A DNA stretch of 64,000 nucleotides, from NCBI GenBank assembly GCA_041748655.1, contig JBGTCV010000006.1, forward strand, positions 62,001 to 126,000, given 5' to 3'. How positions within the stretch are numbered: the first letter of the stretch is position 1; each line of letters opens with the position of its first letter. A program made the translations under genes and the position numbers. Positions 16,118-24,694 of this stretch are shown piece after piece. The notes under the pieces are model-generated. The model did no database searches, was not told the DNA's origin, and was given only the letters and a program-made list of their open reading frames with translations. The stretch is from Leptofilum sp041748655 (GTDB lineage Bacteria > Chloroflexota > Anaerolineae > Promineifilales > Promineifilaceae).

Positions 16118-17782
16118 ATGAAAAGTGTTACACGCTTTCTTTTACTCATTTTGTTTTTAGGGCTGCCGGTGTTGCTGGTGGTAGAGTCGGGGGCGGAAAC
16201 GGCCGTTGAGCCAGACATCCCCGCTGCCGACCGGGCTATTCTTTGGTTTGGCGAGGTGGGGCCAACCACGCCCAGTTATGCCGATGTGCGCCTCATCTAC
16301 AATCAGGAGAAGCTCCATGTGGTGTTCCACATCATCGACCGCTACCTGTATTATGACCCCACGCCCACGGCGGCCGAAATGCCCAACTGGGACGCCGCCA
16401 CGCTCTACCTGAGCCTGGCGGGCAACAGTGGCAGCACGCCCGGCAGCAGCGCTTACCGCTTTATTGGTCAGCTTTCTACGTTGCAAGCAGAGCGTGATCC
16501 GTATGATTTTGCCTTTGTGGGCAACGGCTCTGGCTGGACCGAAACCAATTTGGATTTTGAAACGGCCGTTGGCACTCAAACCACCACCGGCCTCAACAAC
16601 CAGGAAGATGACGCGGGCTGGAACATTACTTTCCACATCCCGTGGAGCAGCCTGGGGCTGGCTGGCCCGCCCGCCGAGGACACCATTTGGGGCCTGGGCC
16701 TCACCATGCACGATAACGACGGCACCGTTCACGAAAACCGTCACTGGCCCGAAGGATTGAGCAGCACCGCTCCCGCTACCTGGGGTGAAATGCGTTTTGG
16801 CCTGCCCGGCTATACGCCACCGGCGGGCATCACCGGCAGCAGCAGCCTGACGATTCGCCACGGCGAAAATGGGGCAGTTGTGCCGGATGGGCACGTGGGC
16901 GGCGGCACCAACTGCGCGGGGGGAATTCCGCCGTTTTGGAATACCTGGGGCAACTTGAATTACGCCGGGGCTTTCCAAATCAACATCCAAAACCAATGGA
17001 ATTTGGGTGACTGGGCCTGCTTCTCCAAATATTACGTCACTTTCCCGCTAGATGCCCTGCCAGCGGGGCAGGGCATCGTTTCAGCCACGCTGCGGATGTA
17101 CCATTTTGGCAACTCGCTGCCTGAAGAGGCGCAGCCGTCGCTGATTCAGGTGTTCACGGTAGATGAGGATTGGAACGAAAATACGCTGGTGTGGAACAAT
17201 GCGCCGCTGGCGGTGGAAAACGTGGCCCGCGAGTGGGTCAATCCGCTGCCGCTGGGCGGGACAGGGCAATTTATTACCTGGGATTTGAGCCGGGCGGTGG
17301 CGGAAGCTTACGCCAGCGGGCAGCCGCTGCGTCTGGCGCTTTATTCGGCCGACAGCGCTCGCCACAGTGGCAAATATTTCAATTCCTCCGAAGTCCTTGC
17401 CCCGGATCGCCGCCCAACGCTGGAGATTACGTATGGGTCGGCGTATGGATTTGTAGTAAGTGCGGATCAGGTGTTGCAAACGGCCGTTCCCGGCGATTCG
17501 GCCCACTATCAGCTGAATATATCGCCGACAGGTGGGTTTGATACGGCCGTAGCCTTCCAGGCCAACAGCGTGCCCGCAGGCGTCAGCGTCACCATCCCGG
17601 CTGGCGCTGTCACCCCGCCCGGCAGCAAAACCATCACCATCAGCCACAACAACCCCGGCCAAACGGCAGGTGGTCTCTACGCTGTGCCCATCACCGTCAG
17701 CGGCGATGGCATCCAGCGCACCATAAACCTTTACCTGCTGGTCAACGGTTCGCAAACCTTTCTGCCCACCATTCAGCGCTAA
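16118..17782 (+). CDS. Secreted protein with CBM9-like and DNRLRE domains
   Basis: The 554-residue product starts at ATG 16118 with the signal peptide MKSVTRFLLLILFLGLPVLL. Residues about 35-230 look like a family-9 carbohydrate-binding-type sandwich (LIYNQEKLHVVFHIIDRYLY, WNITFHIPWSSLGL). Residues about 240-440 match DNRLRE domains (SATLRMYHFGN, VFTVDEDWNENTLVWNNAP, FITWDLSRAVAEAYASG). The last 110 residues repeat the C-terminal domain of the preceding gene and end LLVNGSQTFLPTIQR. The tandem arrangement suggests that the two exported proteins work together at the surface. The ligand is unknown. Confidence 0.82.
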   Translation: MKSVTRFLLLILFLGLPVLLVVESGAETAVEPDIPAADRAILWFGEVGPTTPSYADVRLIYNQEKLHVVFHIIDRYLYYDPTPTAAEMPNWDAATLYLSLAGNSGSTPGSSAYRFIGQLSTLQAERDPYDFAFVGNGSGWTETNLDFETAVGTQTTTGLNNQEDDAGWNITFHIPWSSLGLAGPPAEDTIWGLGLTMHDNDGTVHENRHWPEGLSSTAPATWGEMRFGLPGYTPPAGITGSSSLTIRHGENGAVVPDGHVGGGTNCAGGIPPFWNTWGNLNYAGAFQINIQNQWNLGDWACFSKYYVTFPLDALPAGQGIVSATLRMYHFGNSLPEEAQPSLIQVFTVDEDWNENTLVWNNAPLAVENVAREWVNPLPLGGTGQFITWDLSRAVAEAYASGQPLRLALYSADSARHSGKYFNSSEVLAPDRRPTLEITYGSAYGFVVSADQVLQTAVPGDSAHYQLNISPTGGFDTAVAFQANSVPAGVSVTIPAGAVTPPGSKTITISHNNPGQTAGGLYAVPITVSGDGIQRTINLYLLVNGSQTFLPTIQR

Positions 17783-17812
17783 TTAAGCCGAACCCCAACC
17801 CCACCCTGCGCC

Positions 17813-17846
17813 AAAGAGACGATTGCCCGCCGCAATCGTCTCTTTT
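17813..17846 (+). terminator. Rho-independent terminator
   Basis: AAAGAGACGATTGC pairs with GCAATCGTCTCTTT around a CCGCC loop: a 14-bp stem ending in TTTT, 31 bases after the stop of the DNRLRE gene. It can work in both directions. Confidence 0.85.
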
Positions 17847-17904
17847 GGTTTACGCAACCCACACGCTGGGCTATAATCGGCCCGCTATGAAAGGCGTGTG
17901 GTGT

Positions 17905-17952
17905 GATTAAGTAATTAAGTGATTGAATTACCCAATTACTCAATTACCCAAC
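17905..17952. repeat. AATTAAGT/AATTACCC inverted tract
   Basis: GTGATTAAGTAATTAAGTG followed by AATTACCCAATTACTC units lies 45 bases before the gmd start, again in the expected promoter region. Confidence 0.6.
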
Positions 17953-17996
17953 AACACCCTCCCAATGCTCAAAATCCACTTTTTTAGGAAGGTCAT

Positions 17997-18971
17997 ATGC
18001 CCAAAGCATTAATTACTGGTATCACCGGCCAGGATGGTTCTTATCTGGCTGAGTTTTTACTCGAACAAGGGTACGACGTCATCGGCATGGTGCGGCGTAC
18101 CAGCACCATCAATTTTCATCGTCTGGCGCACATTCAAGACAAAATCACCGTCGTTCCCGGCGACCTGGGCGATCAGGTTTCTATGATTCACCTTTTGGAA
18201 GAGCATCGCCCCGACGAAGTCTACAATCTGGCTGCTCAATCGTTTGTGCAGACAAGCTGGAACCAGCCTGTTTTCACCGGTGATGTTACGGCCCTCGGCG
18301 TCACGCGCCTGCTGGACGCCATCCGCTTTGTAGACCCCAAAATACGGTTCTACCAGGCCAGCTCCAGCGAGATGTTTGGCAAGGTGGTGGAAGTTCCCCA
18401 ACGGGAATCGACGCCGTTTTATCCGCGCAGTCCGTATGGCGTGGCCAAAGTGTATGGCCACTGGATCACCATCAACTACCGTGAAAGCTACAACATGCAT
18501 GCCACTTCCGGGATTTTGTTCAACCACGAATCCCCCCGGCGTGGCCTGGAGTTTGTGACGCGCAAAATTACCCATCACGTGGCTAAGATCAAGCTTGGCC
18601 TCACCAATGAGCTCCGCCTGGGCAACCTGGACGCCCGGCGCGACTGGGGCTTTGCCGGCGATTATGTCAAGGCGATGTGGCTCATGCTGCAACAGGACGA
18701 ACCCGACGATTTTGTCATTGCCACGGGCGAAACCCACTCCGTTGAGGAGTTTTTGAATGTTGCTTTTGGCCATGTCAATCTGGATTGGCATGATTATGTG
18801 GTTCAGGATGAGCGATTTATGCGCCCGGCCGAAGTTGATTTGCTGGTAGGCGATCCCAGCAAGGCGGGCGAGAAGCTGGGTTGGGAACCGGCCGTCACGT
18901 TTGAGCAGCTGGTGCAAATGATGGTAGAGGCCGACATGAAATTGTTGCAGGCGGGGCGAGTGGCCGTTTAA
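17997..18971 (+). CDS. gmd: GDP-mannose 4,6-dehydratase
   Basis: The 324-residue protein converts GDP-mannose to GDP-4-keto-6-deoxymannose, the branch point to GDP-fucose, -rhamnose and related sugars. It has the Rossmann NADP motif GITGQDGSYLAEFLL, the RRTSTINFHRL segment, catalytic ASSSEMFGKV (Ser/Thr) and YGVAKVYGHW (Tyr-x3-Lys), and NHESPRRGLEFVTRKI for the nucleotide. The ATG at 17997 follows AGGAAGG. No 4-reductase or epimerase is adjacent, so the final sugar cannot be named. It leads a sugar gene block with a phosphohexomutase and two glycosyltransferases. Confidence 0.92.
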   Translation: MPKALITGITGQDGSYLAEFLLEQGYDVIGMVRRTSTINFHRLAHIQDKITVVPGDLGDQVSMIHLLEEHRPDEVYNLAAQSFVQTSWNQPVFTGDVTALGVTRLLDAIRFVDPKIRFYQASSSEMFGKVVEVPQRESTPFYPRSPYGVAKVYGHWITINYRESYNMHATSGILFNHESPRRGLEFVTRKITHHVAKIKLGLTNELRLGNLDARRDWGFAGDYVKAMWLMLQQDEPDDFVIATGETHSVEEFLNVAFGHVNLDWHDYVVQDERFMRPAEVDLLVGDPSKAGEKLGWEPAVTFEQLVQMMVEADMKLLQAGRVAV

Positions 18972-18982
18972 CTCACTTCACC

Positions 18983-19099
18983 CCTCCCGCAGGTTTAGTA
19001 TCTAACAGGCTGTCGGAGAAAGAAAAATAGGACACAGATAAACACAGATGGACGCAGATTTGACGGTAAAAACAGCAAAAATCTGCGTTAATCTGTGAA
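18983..19099. repeat. CACAGAT/ATCTGTG inverted repeat with CTCCCGCAGGTT half-site
   Basis: CACAGATAAACACAGATGG ... AATCTGCGTTAATCTGTG forms an imperfect hairpin (about 19031-19099) after a lone CCTCCCGCAGGTT (18983). The CGCAGATTT-type family also occurs at 20560-20638, 24631-24662, 46036-46075 and inside menD. Confidence 0.55.
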
Positions 19100-19132
19100 A
19101 GCTTGTGGTGAGGGCAGACTCAGGAGAGCAAT

Positions 19133-20554
19133 ATGACAACAACGATCAAATTTGGAACAGATGGCTGGCGGGCCCGCATTGCGGAGGATTACACGTTTGA
19201 CAACGTGCGTCGCTGTACGCAGGGGTTTGCCAACTTTATGCTGGCGCAGGGCTTGGCGGAAAAAGGGGTGGTGATTGGCTACGATATGCGGTTTCAGGCG
19301 GAATTTTTTGCTGAGACCGCTGCCGAGGTGATGGCGGCCAATGGCATTAAAGTGTGGCTGACGGATGTCGCAACTCCAACCCCCATTATCTCCTACTCGG
19401 TGGTGGACAAGCAGGCGGGTGGCGCGATAAACATTACCGCCAGCCACAATCCGCCGTGGGACTGCGGCTTTAAGGTACGCGATATAAATGGCGGGGCGAT
19501 TCCGCCGGATGATTTGCAGAAAATTGAGGGGGGGATTCCGGAGATTACGGCCGTAAAAACCACCAAACTAGAATCCGCTAAAAAATCCGGTCTGGTACAA
19601 ATATTTGACCCGGCTCCTGCCTACATCACCCAGCTTAACAAGCTGGTAGACATCGAAGCGATTAAAAATGCAGGCTTCACTTTGTTGGTAGACTGCATGT
19701 GGGGCAACGGTGCGGGCTGGTTTCCCCGGCTGCTGGCAGGTGGCAAAACCACCGTCAAAGAAGTACACAACGAGCGCAACCCCATCTTCCCCCACATGAG
19801 CCGACCCGAACCGATTCCGCCAAATGTCGATCACGGTCTTAGCTTTGCTAAAGAGGTGGGGGCCGATGTGGTCATTATCAACGATGGGGACGCCGACCGG
19901 GTTGGTTTTGGAGATGAAAACGGCAACTTTATGGACCAGCTGCGCGTCTACGGGCTGATGGGCTACTATCTGCTGGAGGTGCGCGGCGAGCGCGGCCCCA
20001 TCGTCAAGACCATTTCGACCACTAAAATGTTGAATAAGCTGGCTAAACTGTATGATGTGCCCGTGCATGAAACAGGTGTTGGCTTTAAATATATTGCCCC
20101 CAAAATGGTGGAAGTAGACGCCTTGATTGGTGGTGAGGAGAGCGGCGGTTACGCCTTCAAGGGGCATGTGCCAGAGCGGGACGGCATTTTGGCGGGTCTG
20201 TTTATGCTGGATATGATGATGAAAACGGGCAAGAAGCCCTCAGAGCTGCTGGCCGATTTGTTCGACAAGGTAGGGGCGCACTTCTACAACCGGATCGACA
20301 GTTATTTTGACGCCGAGCGCAAAGCGGAGATTCAGCAAAACGTAGCCAATGCCCGCCCAGAAACAATTGGCGGCCTGAAGGTAACGGAGATCGTAACGAT
20401 TGATGGCCACCAGTTCATCATGGAAGATGGCGGCTGGCTGCTGGTGCGCTTTAGCGGCACGGAACCTGTCATCCGCGTCTACTGCGAAACCACTCACGAG
20501 GACAAAGTGCAGGCCATTCTGGACGATGGCATGAAGCTCGCTGGGCTTTGCTAA
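19133..20554 (+). CDS. Phosphoglucomutase/phosphomannomutase family protein
   Basis: The 473-residue enzyme of the alpha-D-phosphohexomutase family interconverts hexose 1- and 6-phosphates. All four active-site loops are visible: the phosphoserine loop ITASHNPPWD (Ser about residue 104), the Mg loop DGDADRVGF (about 250), the sugar-binding GEESGGYAFKGH (about 335) and the phosphate-binding RFSGTEPVIRVY (about 440). RBS AGGAGA precedes ATG 19133. Next to gmd it may supply mannose 1-phosphate, but glucose or glucosamine phosphates remain possible. Confidence 0.9.
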   Translation: MTTTIKFGTDGWRARIAEDYTFDNVRRCTQGFANFMLAQGLAEKGVVIGYDMRFQAEFFAETAAEVMAANGIKVWLTDVATPTPIISYSVVDKQAGGAINITASHNPPWDCGFKVRDINGGAIPPDDLQKIEGGIPEITAVKTTKLESAKKSGLVQIFDPAPAYITQLNKLVDIEAIKNAGFTLLVDCMWGNGAGWFPRLLAGGKTTVKEVHNERNPIFPHMSRPEPIPPNVDHGLSFAKEVGADVVIINDGDADRVGFGDENGNFMDQLRVYGLMGYYLLEVRGERGPIVKTISTTKMLNKLAKLYDVPVHETGVGFKYIAPKMVEVDALIGGEESGGYAFKGHVPERDGILAGLFMLDMMMKTGKKPSELLADLFDKVGAHFYNRIDSYFDAERKAEIQQNVANARPETIGGLKVTEIVTIDGHQFIMEDGGWLLVRFSGTEPVIRVYCETTHEDKVQAILDDGMKLAGLC

Positions 20555-20650
20555 GAGGATCAATCCGCAGATTACGCAGATTATCGCAGATTTCTTTTGT
20601 GTTTAATCTGCGTAATCTGCGTTAATCTGCGGATAAACTTTTGAGGTGTG

Positions 20651-21112
20651 ATGAAAGCGTTTCAAGATTATTACCCGGATGATTCCAGCTACTGTTATGG
20701 CTGCGGCAGCTTAAACGAAAAAGGTCTGCAAATAAAAAGCTACTGGGACGGCGAGCAGTCGGTGGCCCGGTTTGTGCCGCGCCCGGAACATATGGCGATT
20801 CCGGGGTACGTTTATGGCGGGCTGCTGGCTTCGCTGATTGATTGCCACGGCACGGGCACGGCCGCTGCCGCCACCGCCCGTGCCGAAAATCGGAAAATGG
20901 ATTCTGAGCCAGCCATTCGCTTTGTGACTGGATCGCTCAAAGTTGATTATTTGCGCCCCACGCCGCTAGGCCCAGTGCTGGAGCTGCGCGGCACGGTGAA
21001 GGAGATCAAGCCGCGCAAGGTGGTTGTGGCCATTGATCTGCTGGCTGATGGCGAACTGTGCGTACGGGGTGAAGTGATCGCCGTGCGCCTGCCGGAGAAT
21101 TGGGGCCAATAG
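20651..21112 (+). CDS. PaaI-type hotdog thioesterase
   Basis: The 153-residue protein is a hotdog-fold acyl-CoA thioesterase-like protein. The N-terminus CYGCGSLNEKGLQIKSYWDG is typical of the family, followed by PGYVYGGLLASLIDCHGTGT on the central helix with the acidic catalytic position, and LKVDYLRPTPLGP. ATG 20651 is preferred to GTG 20648 on spacing to GAGG. It ends one base before the TatD start codon, so the two are translationally coupled. The substrate is unknown. Confidence 0.85.
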   Translation: MKAFQDYYPDDSSYCYGCGSLNEKGLQIKSYWDGEQSVARFVPRPEHMAIPGYVYGGLLASLIDCHGTGTAAAATARAENRKMDSEPAIRFVTGSLKVDYLRPTPLGPVLELRGTVKEIKPRKVVVAIDLLADGELCVRGEVIAVRLPENWGQ

Positions 21113-21113
21113 G

Positions 21114-21896
21114 TTGCTCATCGACACCCACTGCCATCTTGATTTTGACTGGTTTGATGAAGACCGGGACGCCGTGGTGCAGCGGGCCGCCGATGCCGGT
21201 GTCGCCCAAATTATTGTGCCGGCGCTGGATTTGGACAACGGCCGTACCGTCTTAGCGCTGACGGAAAAGTACGAAGGCGTGTTTGCCGCTGTGGGCGTAC
21301 ATCCAAACTCGACGGCTGGCTGGCAAGATGGCTGGATTGACGTGCTGCGCGACCTGGCGCAGCATCCCAAAGTGGTGGCCATTGGCGAAATTGGCCTCGA
21401 TTATTATTGGGACAAGTCGCCTAAAGATGTGCAGCAGCAGGCGCTGAGATTACAGCTGGAATTGGCTGCCGAGCTGAATTTGCCTGTGATTATTCACAAT
21501 CGGGAATCGAATGCGGATGTGATTCAGATGCTGGCAAATTCGCCGCTGGTGGGGCGAGAGAATCCGGGCGTGCTGCATTCGTTTTCGGCGGAGTGGGCAA
21601 CGGCCGTTGCCGCCCTCAACCTCGGCTACTATCTTGGCTTCACTGGCCCCGTCACCTATAAAAAAGCGGATGAGCTGCGCGAGATCGCCAAAAAAGTGCC
21701 CGATGATCGCATCCTGGTGGAAACTGACGCCCCGTTCCTGACGCCGCACCCCTACCGGGGCAGGCGGAACGAACCGGCCTACGTCGCTTACGTAGCCGAA
21801 CGATTGGTAAGGGAACGCGGGGTGGATACGGCCGTATTCGCCCAGCAAACCACCGCCAATGCGAAGCGGCTTTTTTCGGTAATCAGTGAAAAGTGA
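21114..21896 (+). CDS. tatD: TatD family metal-dependent hydrolase
   Basis: The 260-residue TIM-barrel hydrolase is of the TatD DNase family. Metal ligands are seen in IDTHCHLDF, GEIGLDYYWDKSP, IIHNRES, LHSFSAEW and the terminal ETDAPFLTP. Start is TTG 21114, one base after the stop of the thioesterase gene, giving MLIDTHCHLD. A later start would remove the first metal motif. Family members act as 3'-5' exonucleases or tRNA-decay nucleases. No substrate can be inferred here. Confidence 0.92.
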   Translation: MLIDTHCHLDFDWFDEDRDAVVQRAADAGVAQIIVPALDLDNGRTVLALTEKYEGVFAAVGVHPNSTAGWQDGWIDVLRDLAQHPKVVAIGEIGLDYYWDKSPKDVQQQALRLQLELAAELNLPVIIHNRESNADVIQMLANSPLVGRENPGVLHSFSAEWATAVAALNLGYYLGFTGPVTYKKADELREIAKKVPDDRILVETDAPFLTPHPYRGRRNEPAYVAYVAERLVRERGVDTAVFAQQTTANAKRLFSVISEK

Positions 21897-21930
21897 AAAG
21901 TCAACTGATTACCGATAACCGATTACCAAA

Positions 21931-22866
21931 ATGACACAGCCAGACTTATCCATCATCATCGTTAGCTGGAACGTGCGTGAGCTGTTGGAAAATTGCTTAC
22001 GCACGGTGCTGGCGGAGCAGCAGCTGCGGCTGCAAATTATTGTGGTAGACAGCGCTTCATCTGACGGCAGCCCGGAAATGATCGCCGAAAAGTTTCCGCA
22101 AGTGGAGCTGGTAGCGTGCAGCGAGAATGTGGGTTTTCCTAAGGGGAATAATTTGGGGTTGGCGCGGGCAAACGGCCGTTACCTTCTCCTCCTCAATCCC
22201 GATACCATTGTCCACGACGGTGCCCTGGCCAAAATGGTGGCCTACCTGGAGCAAAATCCGCACGTGGGCGTCGTGGGACCGCAGCTGCTCAACGATGATG
22301 GTTCGGTACAGTCGTCCCGCCGCCGCTTTCCGACGGTGTGGACCGCTTTTTTTGAGAGTACCTGGTTGCAGCCGTACGCGCCTAGAGGGTTGCTGGACCA
22401 TTATTTTGTGCGAGACGTGATGGATGGGGAAACGGCCGTTGTGGAATGGCTTATGGGCGCTTGCCTGATGATCCGCCAGGAAGTGGTGGCCCAGGTGGGC
22501 GGACTGGATGAAGCGTACTTCATGTATTCCGAAGAATTGGATTACTGCCGTAGGATAGTCCAGGCAGGCTGGCAAGTGGTATACTACCCGCAGGCACAGG
22601 TTATGCATCTGTCTGGCAAGAGCAGTGAACAAGCTGTGACCCAGCGGCACATTAATTATAACCGGGCCAAATTGCGCTACTTTCGCAAATATAACGGCCG
22701 TTTGGCGGCAGGCATATTGCGGCTCTTTTTACTGAAAAGTTACGTCTGGCAGTTAATTGTGGAGGCGGTGAAGGGAGTAGTAGGGCATAAACGGCCGTTG
22801 CGCTGGCAGCGGGTGAAGGCGTACTGGCTGGTTTTGCGCTCTGGTTTAAGACCGGCAGGCTATTAA
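21931..22866 (+). CDS. Family 2 glycosyltransferase, rhamnosyltransferase-like
   Basis: The 311-residue GT-A fold enzyme starts LSIIIVSWNVRELLENCL, then VVDSASSDGSPEMI and the metal site LNPDTIV (DxD equivalent), EWLMGACLMIRQEV and the acceptor site MYSEELDYCRR. This layout is typical of GT2 enzymes related to WbbL-like rhamnosyltransferases. A basic amphipathic C-terminus suggests membrane association. It probably uses sugars made through the neighbouring nucleotide-sugar genes for a surface glycan. Confidence 0.9.
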   Translation: MTQPDLSIIIVSWNVRELLENCLRTVLAEQQLRLQIIVVDSASSDGSPEMIAEKFPQVELVACSENVGFPKGNNLGLARANGRYLLLLNPDTIVHDGALAKMVAYLEQNPHVGVVGPQLLNDDGSVQSSRRRFPTVWTAFFESTWLQPYAPRGLLDHYFVRDVMDGETAVVEWLMGACLMIRQEVVAQVGGLDEAYFMYSEELDYCRRIVQAGWQVVYYPQAQVMHLSGKSSEQAVTQRHINYNRAKLRYFRKYNGRLAAGILRLFLLKSYVWQLIVEAVKGVVGHKRPLRWQRVKAYWLVLRSGLRPAGY

Positions 22867-22889
22867 GATAATACTCACACGCGAGTATA

Positions 22890-22924
22890 AACCTCCCGGA
22901 GGTTTCATAACCCTCCGGGAGGTT
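22890..22924. repeat. AACCTCCCGGA hairpin
   Basis: AACCTCCCGGA (22890-22900) pairs exactly with TCCGGGAGGTT (22914-22924) around a 13-base loop, between GT2 and a small gene. It is related to the element at 1213-1264. It has no T-run. Confidence 0.65.
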
Positions 22925-22951
22925 GCCCCCAACATATCTTGAGGTGACAGA

Positions 22952-23296
22952 ATGAAAAAAAAGGTGACGCTGGAATTATCAATGACGGATTACAATTTGC
23001 TGAAGGATATTGCCGACGCCTGCAAATGGCCCGTTGAAGAGGTTGCGATGCAGTGCATGAAATGCGGTATGCCGCCATCACTCAGCAAGGTGCCAGCTGC
23101 CTTTCATGATGAACTGCTCAGCCTCAACGCGCTTAGCGACCGGGACCTCATGAGCGTGGTGGATGGCAAATCGTCAGCACCAGAAGAGAAAAGGGAGCTG
23201 TACAAAAAGGCTGATTTCATCGCGCTGCGCCGCACCTATGCCCTCTCCCTGCTGCGCTGGCGCGGTCATCCGATTGAGCATTACGAGCTGTTCTAA
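22952..23296 (+). CDS. Small conserved-looking protein of unknown function
   Basis: The 114-residue protein starts MKKKVTLELSMTDYNLLKDI, a beta-helix pattern resembling ribbon-helix-helix or antitoxin-like folds, with a CxKC pair (MQCMKCGMP) in the middle and a basic, helical C-terminus. RBS GAGG precedes ATG 22952. No toxin partner is adjacent. It may bind DNA or protein, but I cannot assign it. Confidence 0.6.
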   Translation: MKKKVTLELSMTDYNLLKDIADACKWPVEEVAMQCMKCGMPPSLSKVPAAFHDELLSLNALSDRDLMSVVDGKSSAPEEKRELYKKADFIALRRTYALSLLRWRGHPIEHYELF

Positions 23297-23371
23297 TTAC
23301 TCAATTACTCAATTACTAAATTACTCGATCATCGCATTTTGTAATTAAGTAATTAGGTAATTGGGTAATTT
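23296..23371. repeat. AATTACTC/AATTGGGT inverted tract
   Basis: Repeated AATTACTC units followed, after a short centre, by AATTAAGTAATTAGGTAATT-type units fill the whole spacer before the GT4 gene and provide a spurious TTG start at 23361. Confidence 0.65.
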
Positions 23372-23378
23372 TTTCCCC

Positions 23379-24602
23379 ATGATGTTAAAAATTGGACTGG
23401 TGACGGGGGAATACCCGCCGATGGAGGGGGGCGTGGGGGCGTTTACGGCCGAATTGGCCAAAGCGCTGCACGAATTGGGGCATACCGTCCACATCATCAC
23501 CAGCCGGAAAGCCCGTCCGTCCGATGCGCCCCGCACCTTTACCTCCACCTGGGAGCCGATTCCGCTGCCATTTGCCCAGCTGCATCCCCGCATTCAGGGC
23601 TGGCGCTGGCCGTCGCTGGCGGTTATTGCCGACATTGTGCTGCGGCACGAGCTGGACGTGGTGAACATTCAGTATCAGCCTGCGGCTTTCAACATGAACA
23701 GCGCGGCGATTAATTTTCTGCCCTGGCGGCTGAAAAATGTGGTGAAAACGGCCGTTACCTTCCATGATCTCCGCGTCCCTTATCTGTTCCCTAAAGCGGG
23801 GCGGCTGCGGCAAACGGCCGTAAACTTTCTGGCCCGCTCTGCCCACGGCGTCATCGCCACCAACCCCGCCGATTTTGACGCTTTGCAAGCGATTTTTCAA
23901 CGCAAAGGCGCAGCGGCGCAGCGGGTTGCCCAGATTGCCATTGGCAGCAACATCACCGTGCATCCCACCAACCACATCGAAATCAGTGAGATCCGTCATA
24001 GCCTGGGGCTTCAGCCCCAGGACATTTTGTTGGGGTATTTTGGCTTTTTGAACGAAAGCAAGGGGGCGGATACGTTGATCGAGGCGGTGGCGCAGCTGGA
24101 CGGCCGTTTTCATCTCGTCTTCATTGGCGGGCAGACCGGGGCGAGTGATACGACCAACAATCAGGCGTTTCTGGATGGGCTGCGGGCGCAGATTGCTGCC
24201 CTGGGGTTGACTGAAAGGGTGCATTGGACTGGCTTTCTAAGCGATGCTCGCGTTTCGGCCCATTTGCAGGCAGCGGACATGCTGGTGATGCCGTACCGGG
24301 ACGGCGCTTCCCTGCGGCGGGGTACCCTCATGGCGGCGCTGGCCCACGGTCGCCCGCTCATCACCACCACGCCCACCGCTGCCACGCCGCAGCTGATTGC
24401 GGGGGAAAATTGCTGCCTGGTGCCGGTGGGGGATGTGGCGGCGTTGGCAACGGCCGTTCAAACCCTCAGCCACGATGCGGAACTGCGCCAGAAGTTAGGG
24501 CAGGGCGCGGCCCAGCTGGCGGATCAGTTTAGCTGGGGGAAGATTGCGGGGGAAACGGCCGTGTTTTACCAGACTTTGCTGCAATCAGGCAGTCACCGTT
24601 AG
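23379..24602 (+). CDS. Family 4 glycosyltransferase (GT-B)
   Basis: The product has about 407 residues. N-terminal GT-B domain: LKIGLVTGEYPPMEGGVGAF with the glycine loop, and DVVNIQYQPAAF. C-terminal donor domain: LGYFGFLNESKGADTLIEAV and VHWTGFLSDARVSAHLQAAD, with the GT4 site MPYRDGASLRRGTLMAALAH that binds the nucleotide sugar. ATG 23379 or 23382 is the start, because upstream codons belong to an AATTGGGT tract and no RBS is visible. SLGLQPQ near residue 210 is encoded by the palindrome at 24002-24021, a small in-frame repeat. It probably builds a cell-surface or lipid-linked glycan. Confidence 0.88.
   Translation: MMLKIGLVTGEYPPMEGGVGAFTAELAKALHELGHTVHIITSRKARPSDAPRTFTSTWEPIPLPFAQLHPRIQGWRWPSLAVIADIVLRHELDVVNIQYQPAAFNMNSAAINFLPWRLKNVVKTAVTFHDLRVPYLFPKAGRLRQTAVNFLARSAHGVIATNPADFDALQAIFQRKGAAAQRVAQIAIGSNITVHPTNHIEISEIRHSLGLQPQDILLGYFGFLNESKGADTLIEAVAQLDGRFHLVFIGGQTGASDTTNNQAFLDGLRAQIAALGLTERVHWTGFLSDARVSAHLQAADMLVMPYRDGASLRRGTLMAALAHGRPLITTTPTAATPQLIAGENCCLVPVGDVAALATAVQTLSHDAELRQKLGQGAAQLADQFSWGKIAGETAVFYQTLLQSGSHR
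24002..24021. repeat. CCTGGGGCTTCAGCCCCAGG palindrome inside GT4 gene
   Basis: A 9-bp perfect arm (CCTGGGGCT/AGCCCCAGG) around TC lies in frame in the linker between the two GT-B domains. It is a short form of the CCTGGGCAT-TC-ATGCCCAGG element at 9089. Confidence 0.6.
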
Positions 24603-24694
24603 TCAATAGACAATATCGGAAATAAGAATTGATCCGCAGATTAACGCAGATTTCGCAGATTTTTTGCCTTTAATGTCTAATTCAACATTCACAA

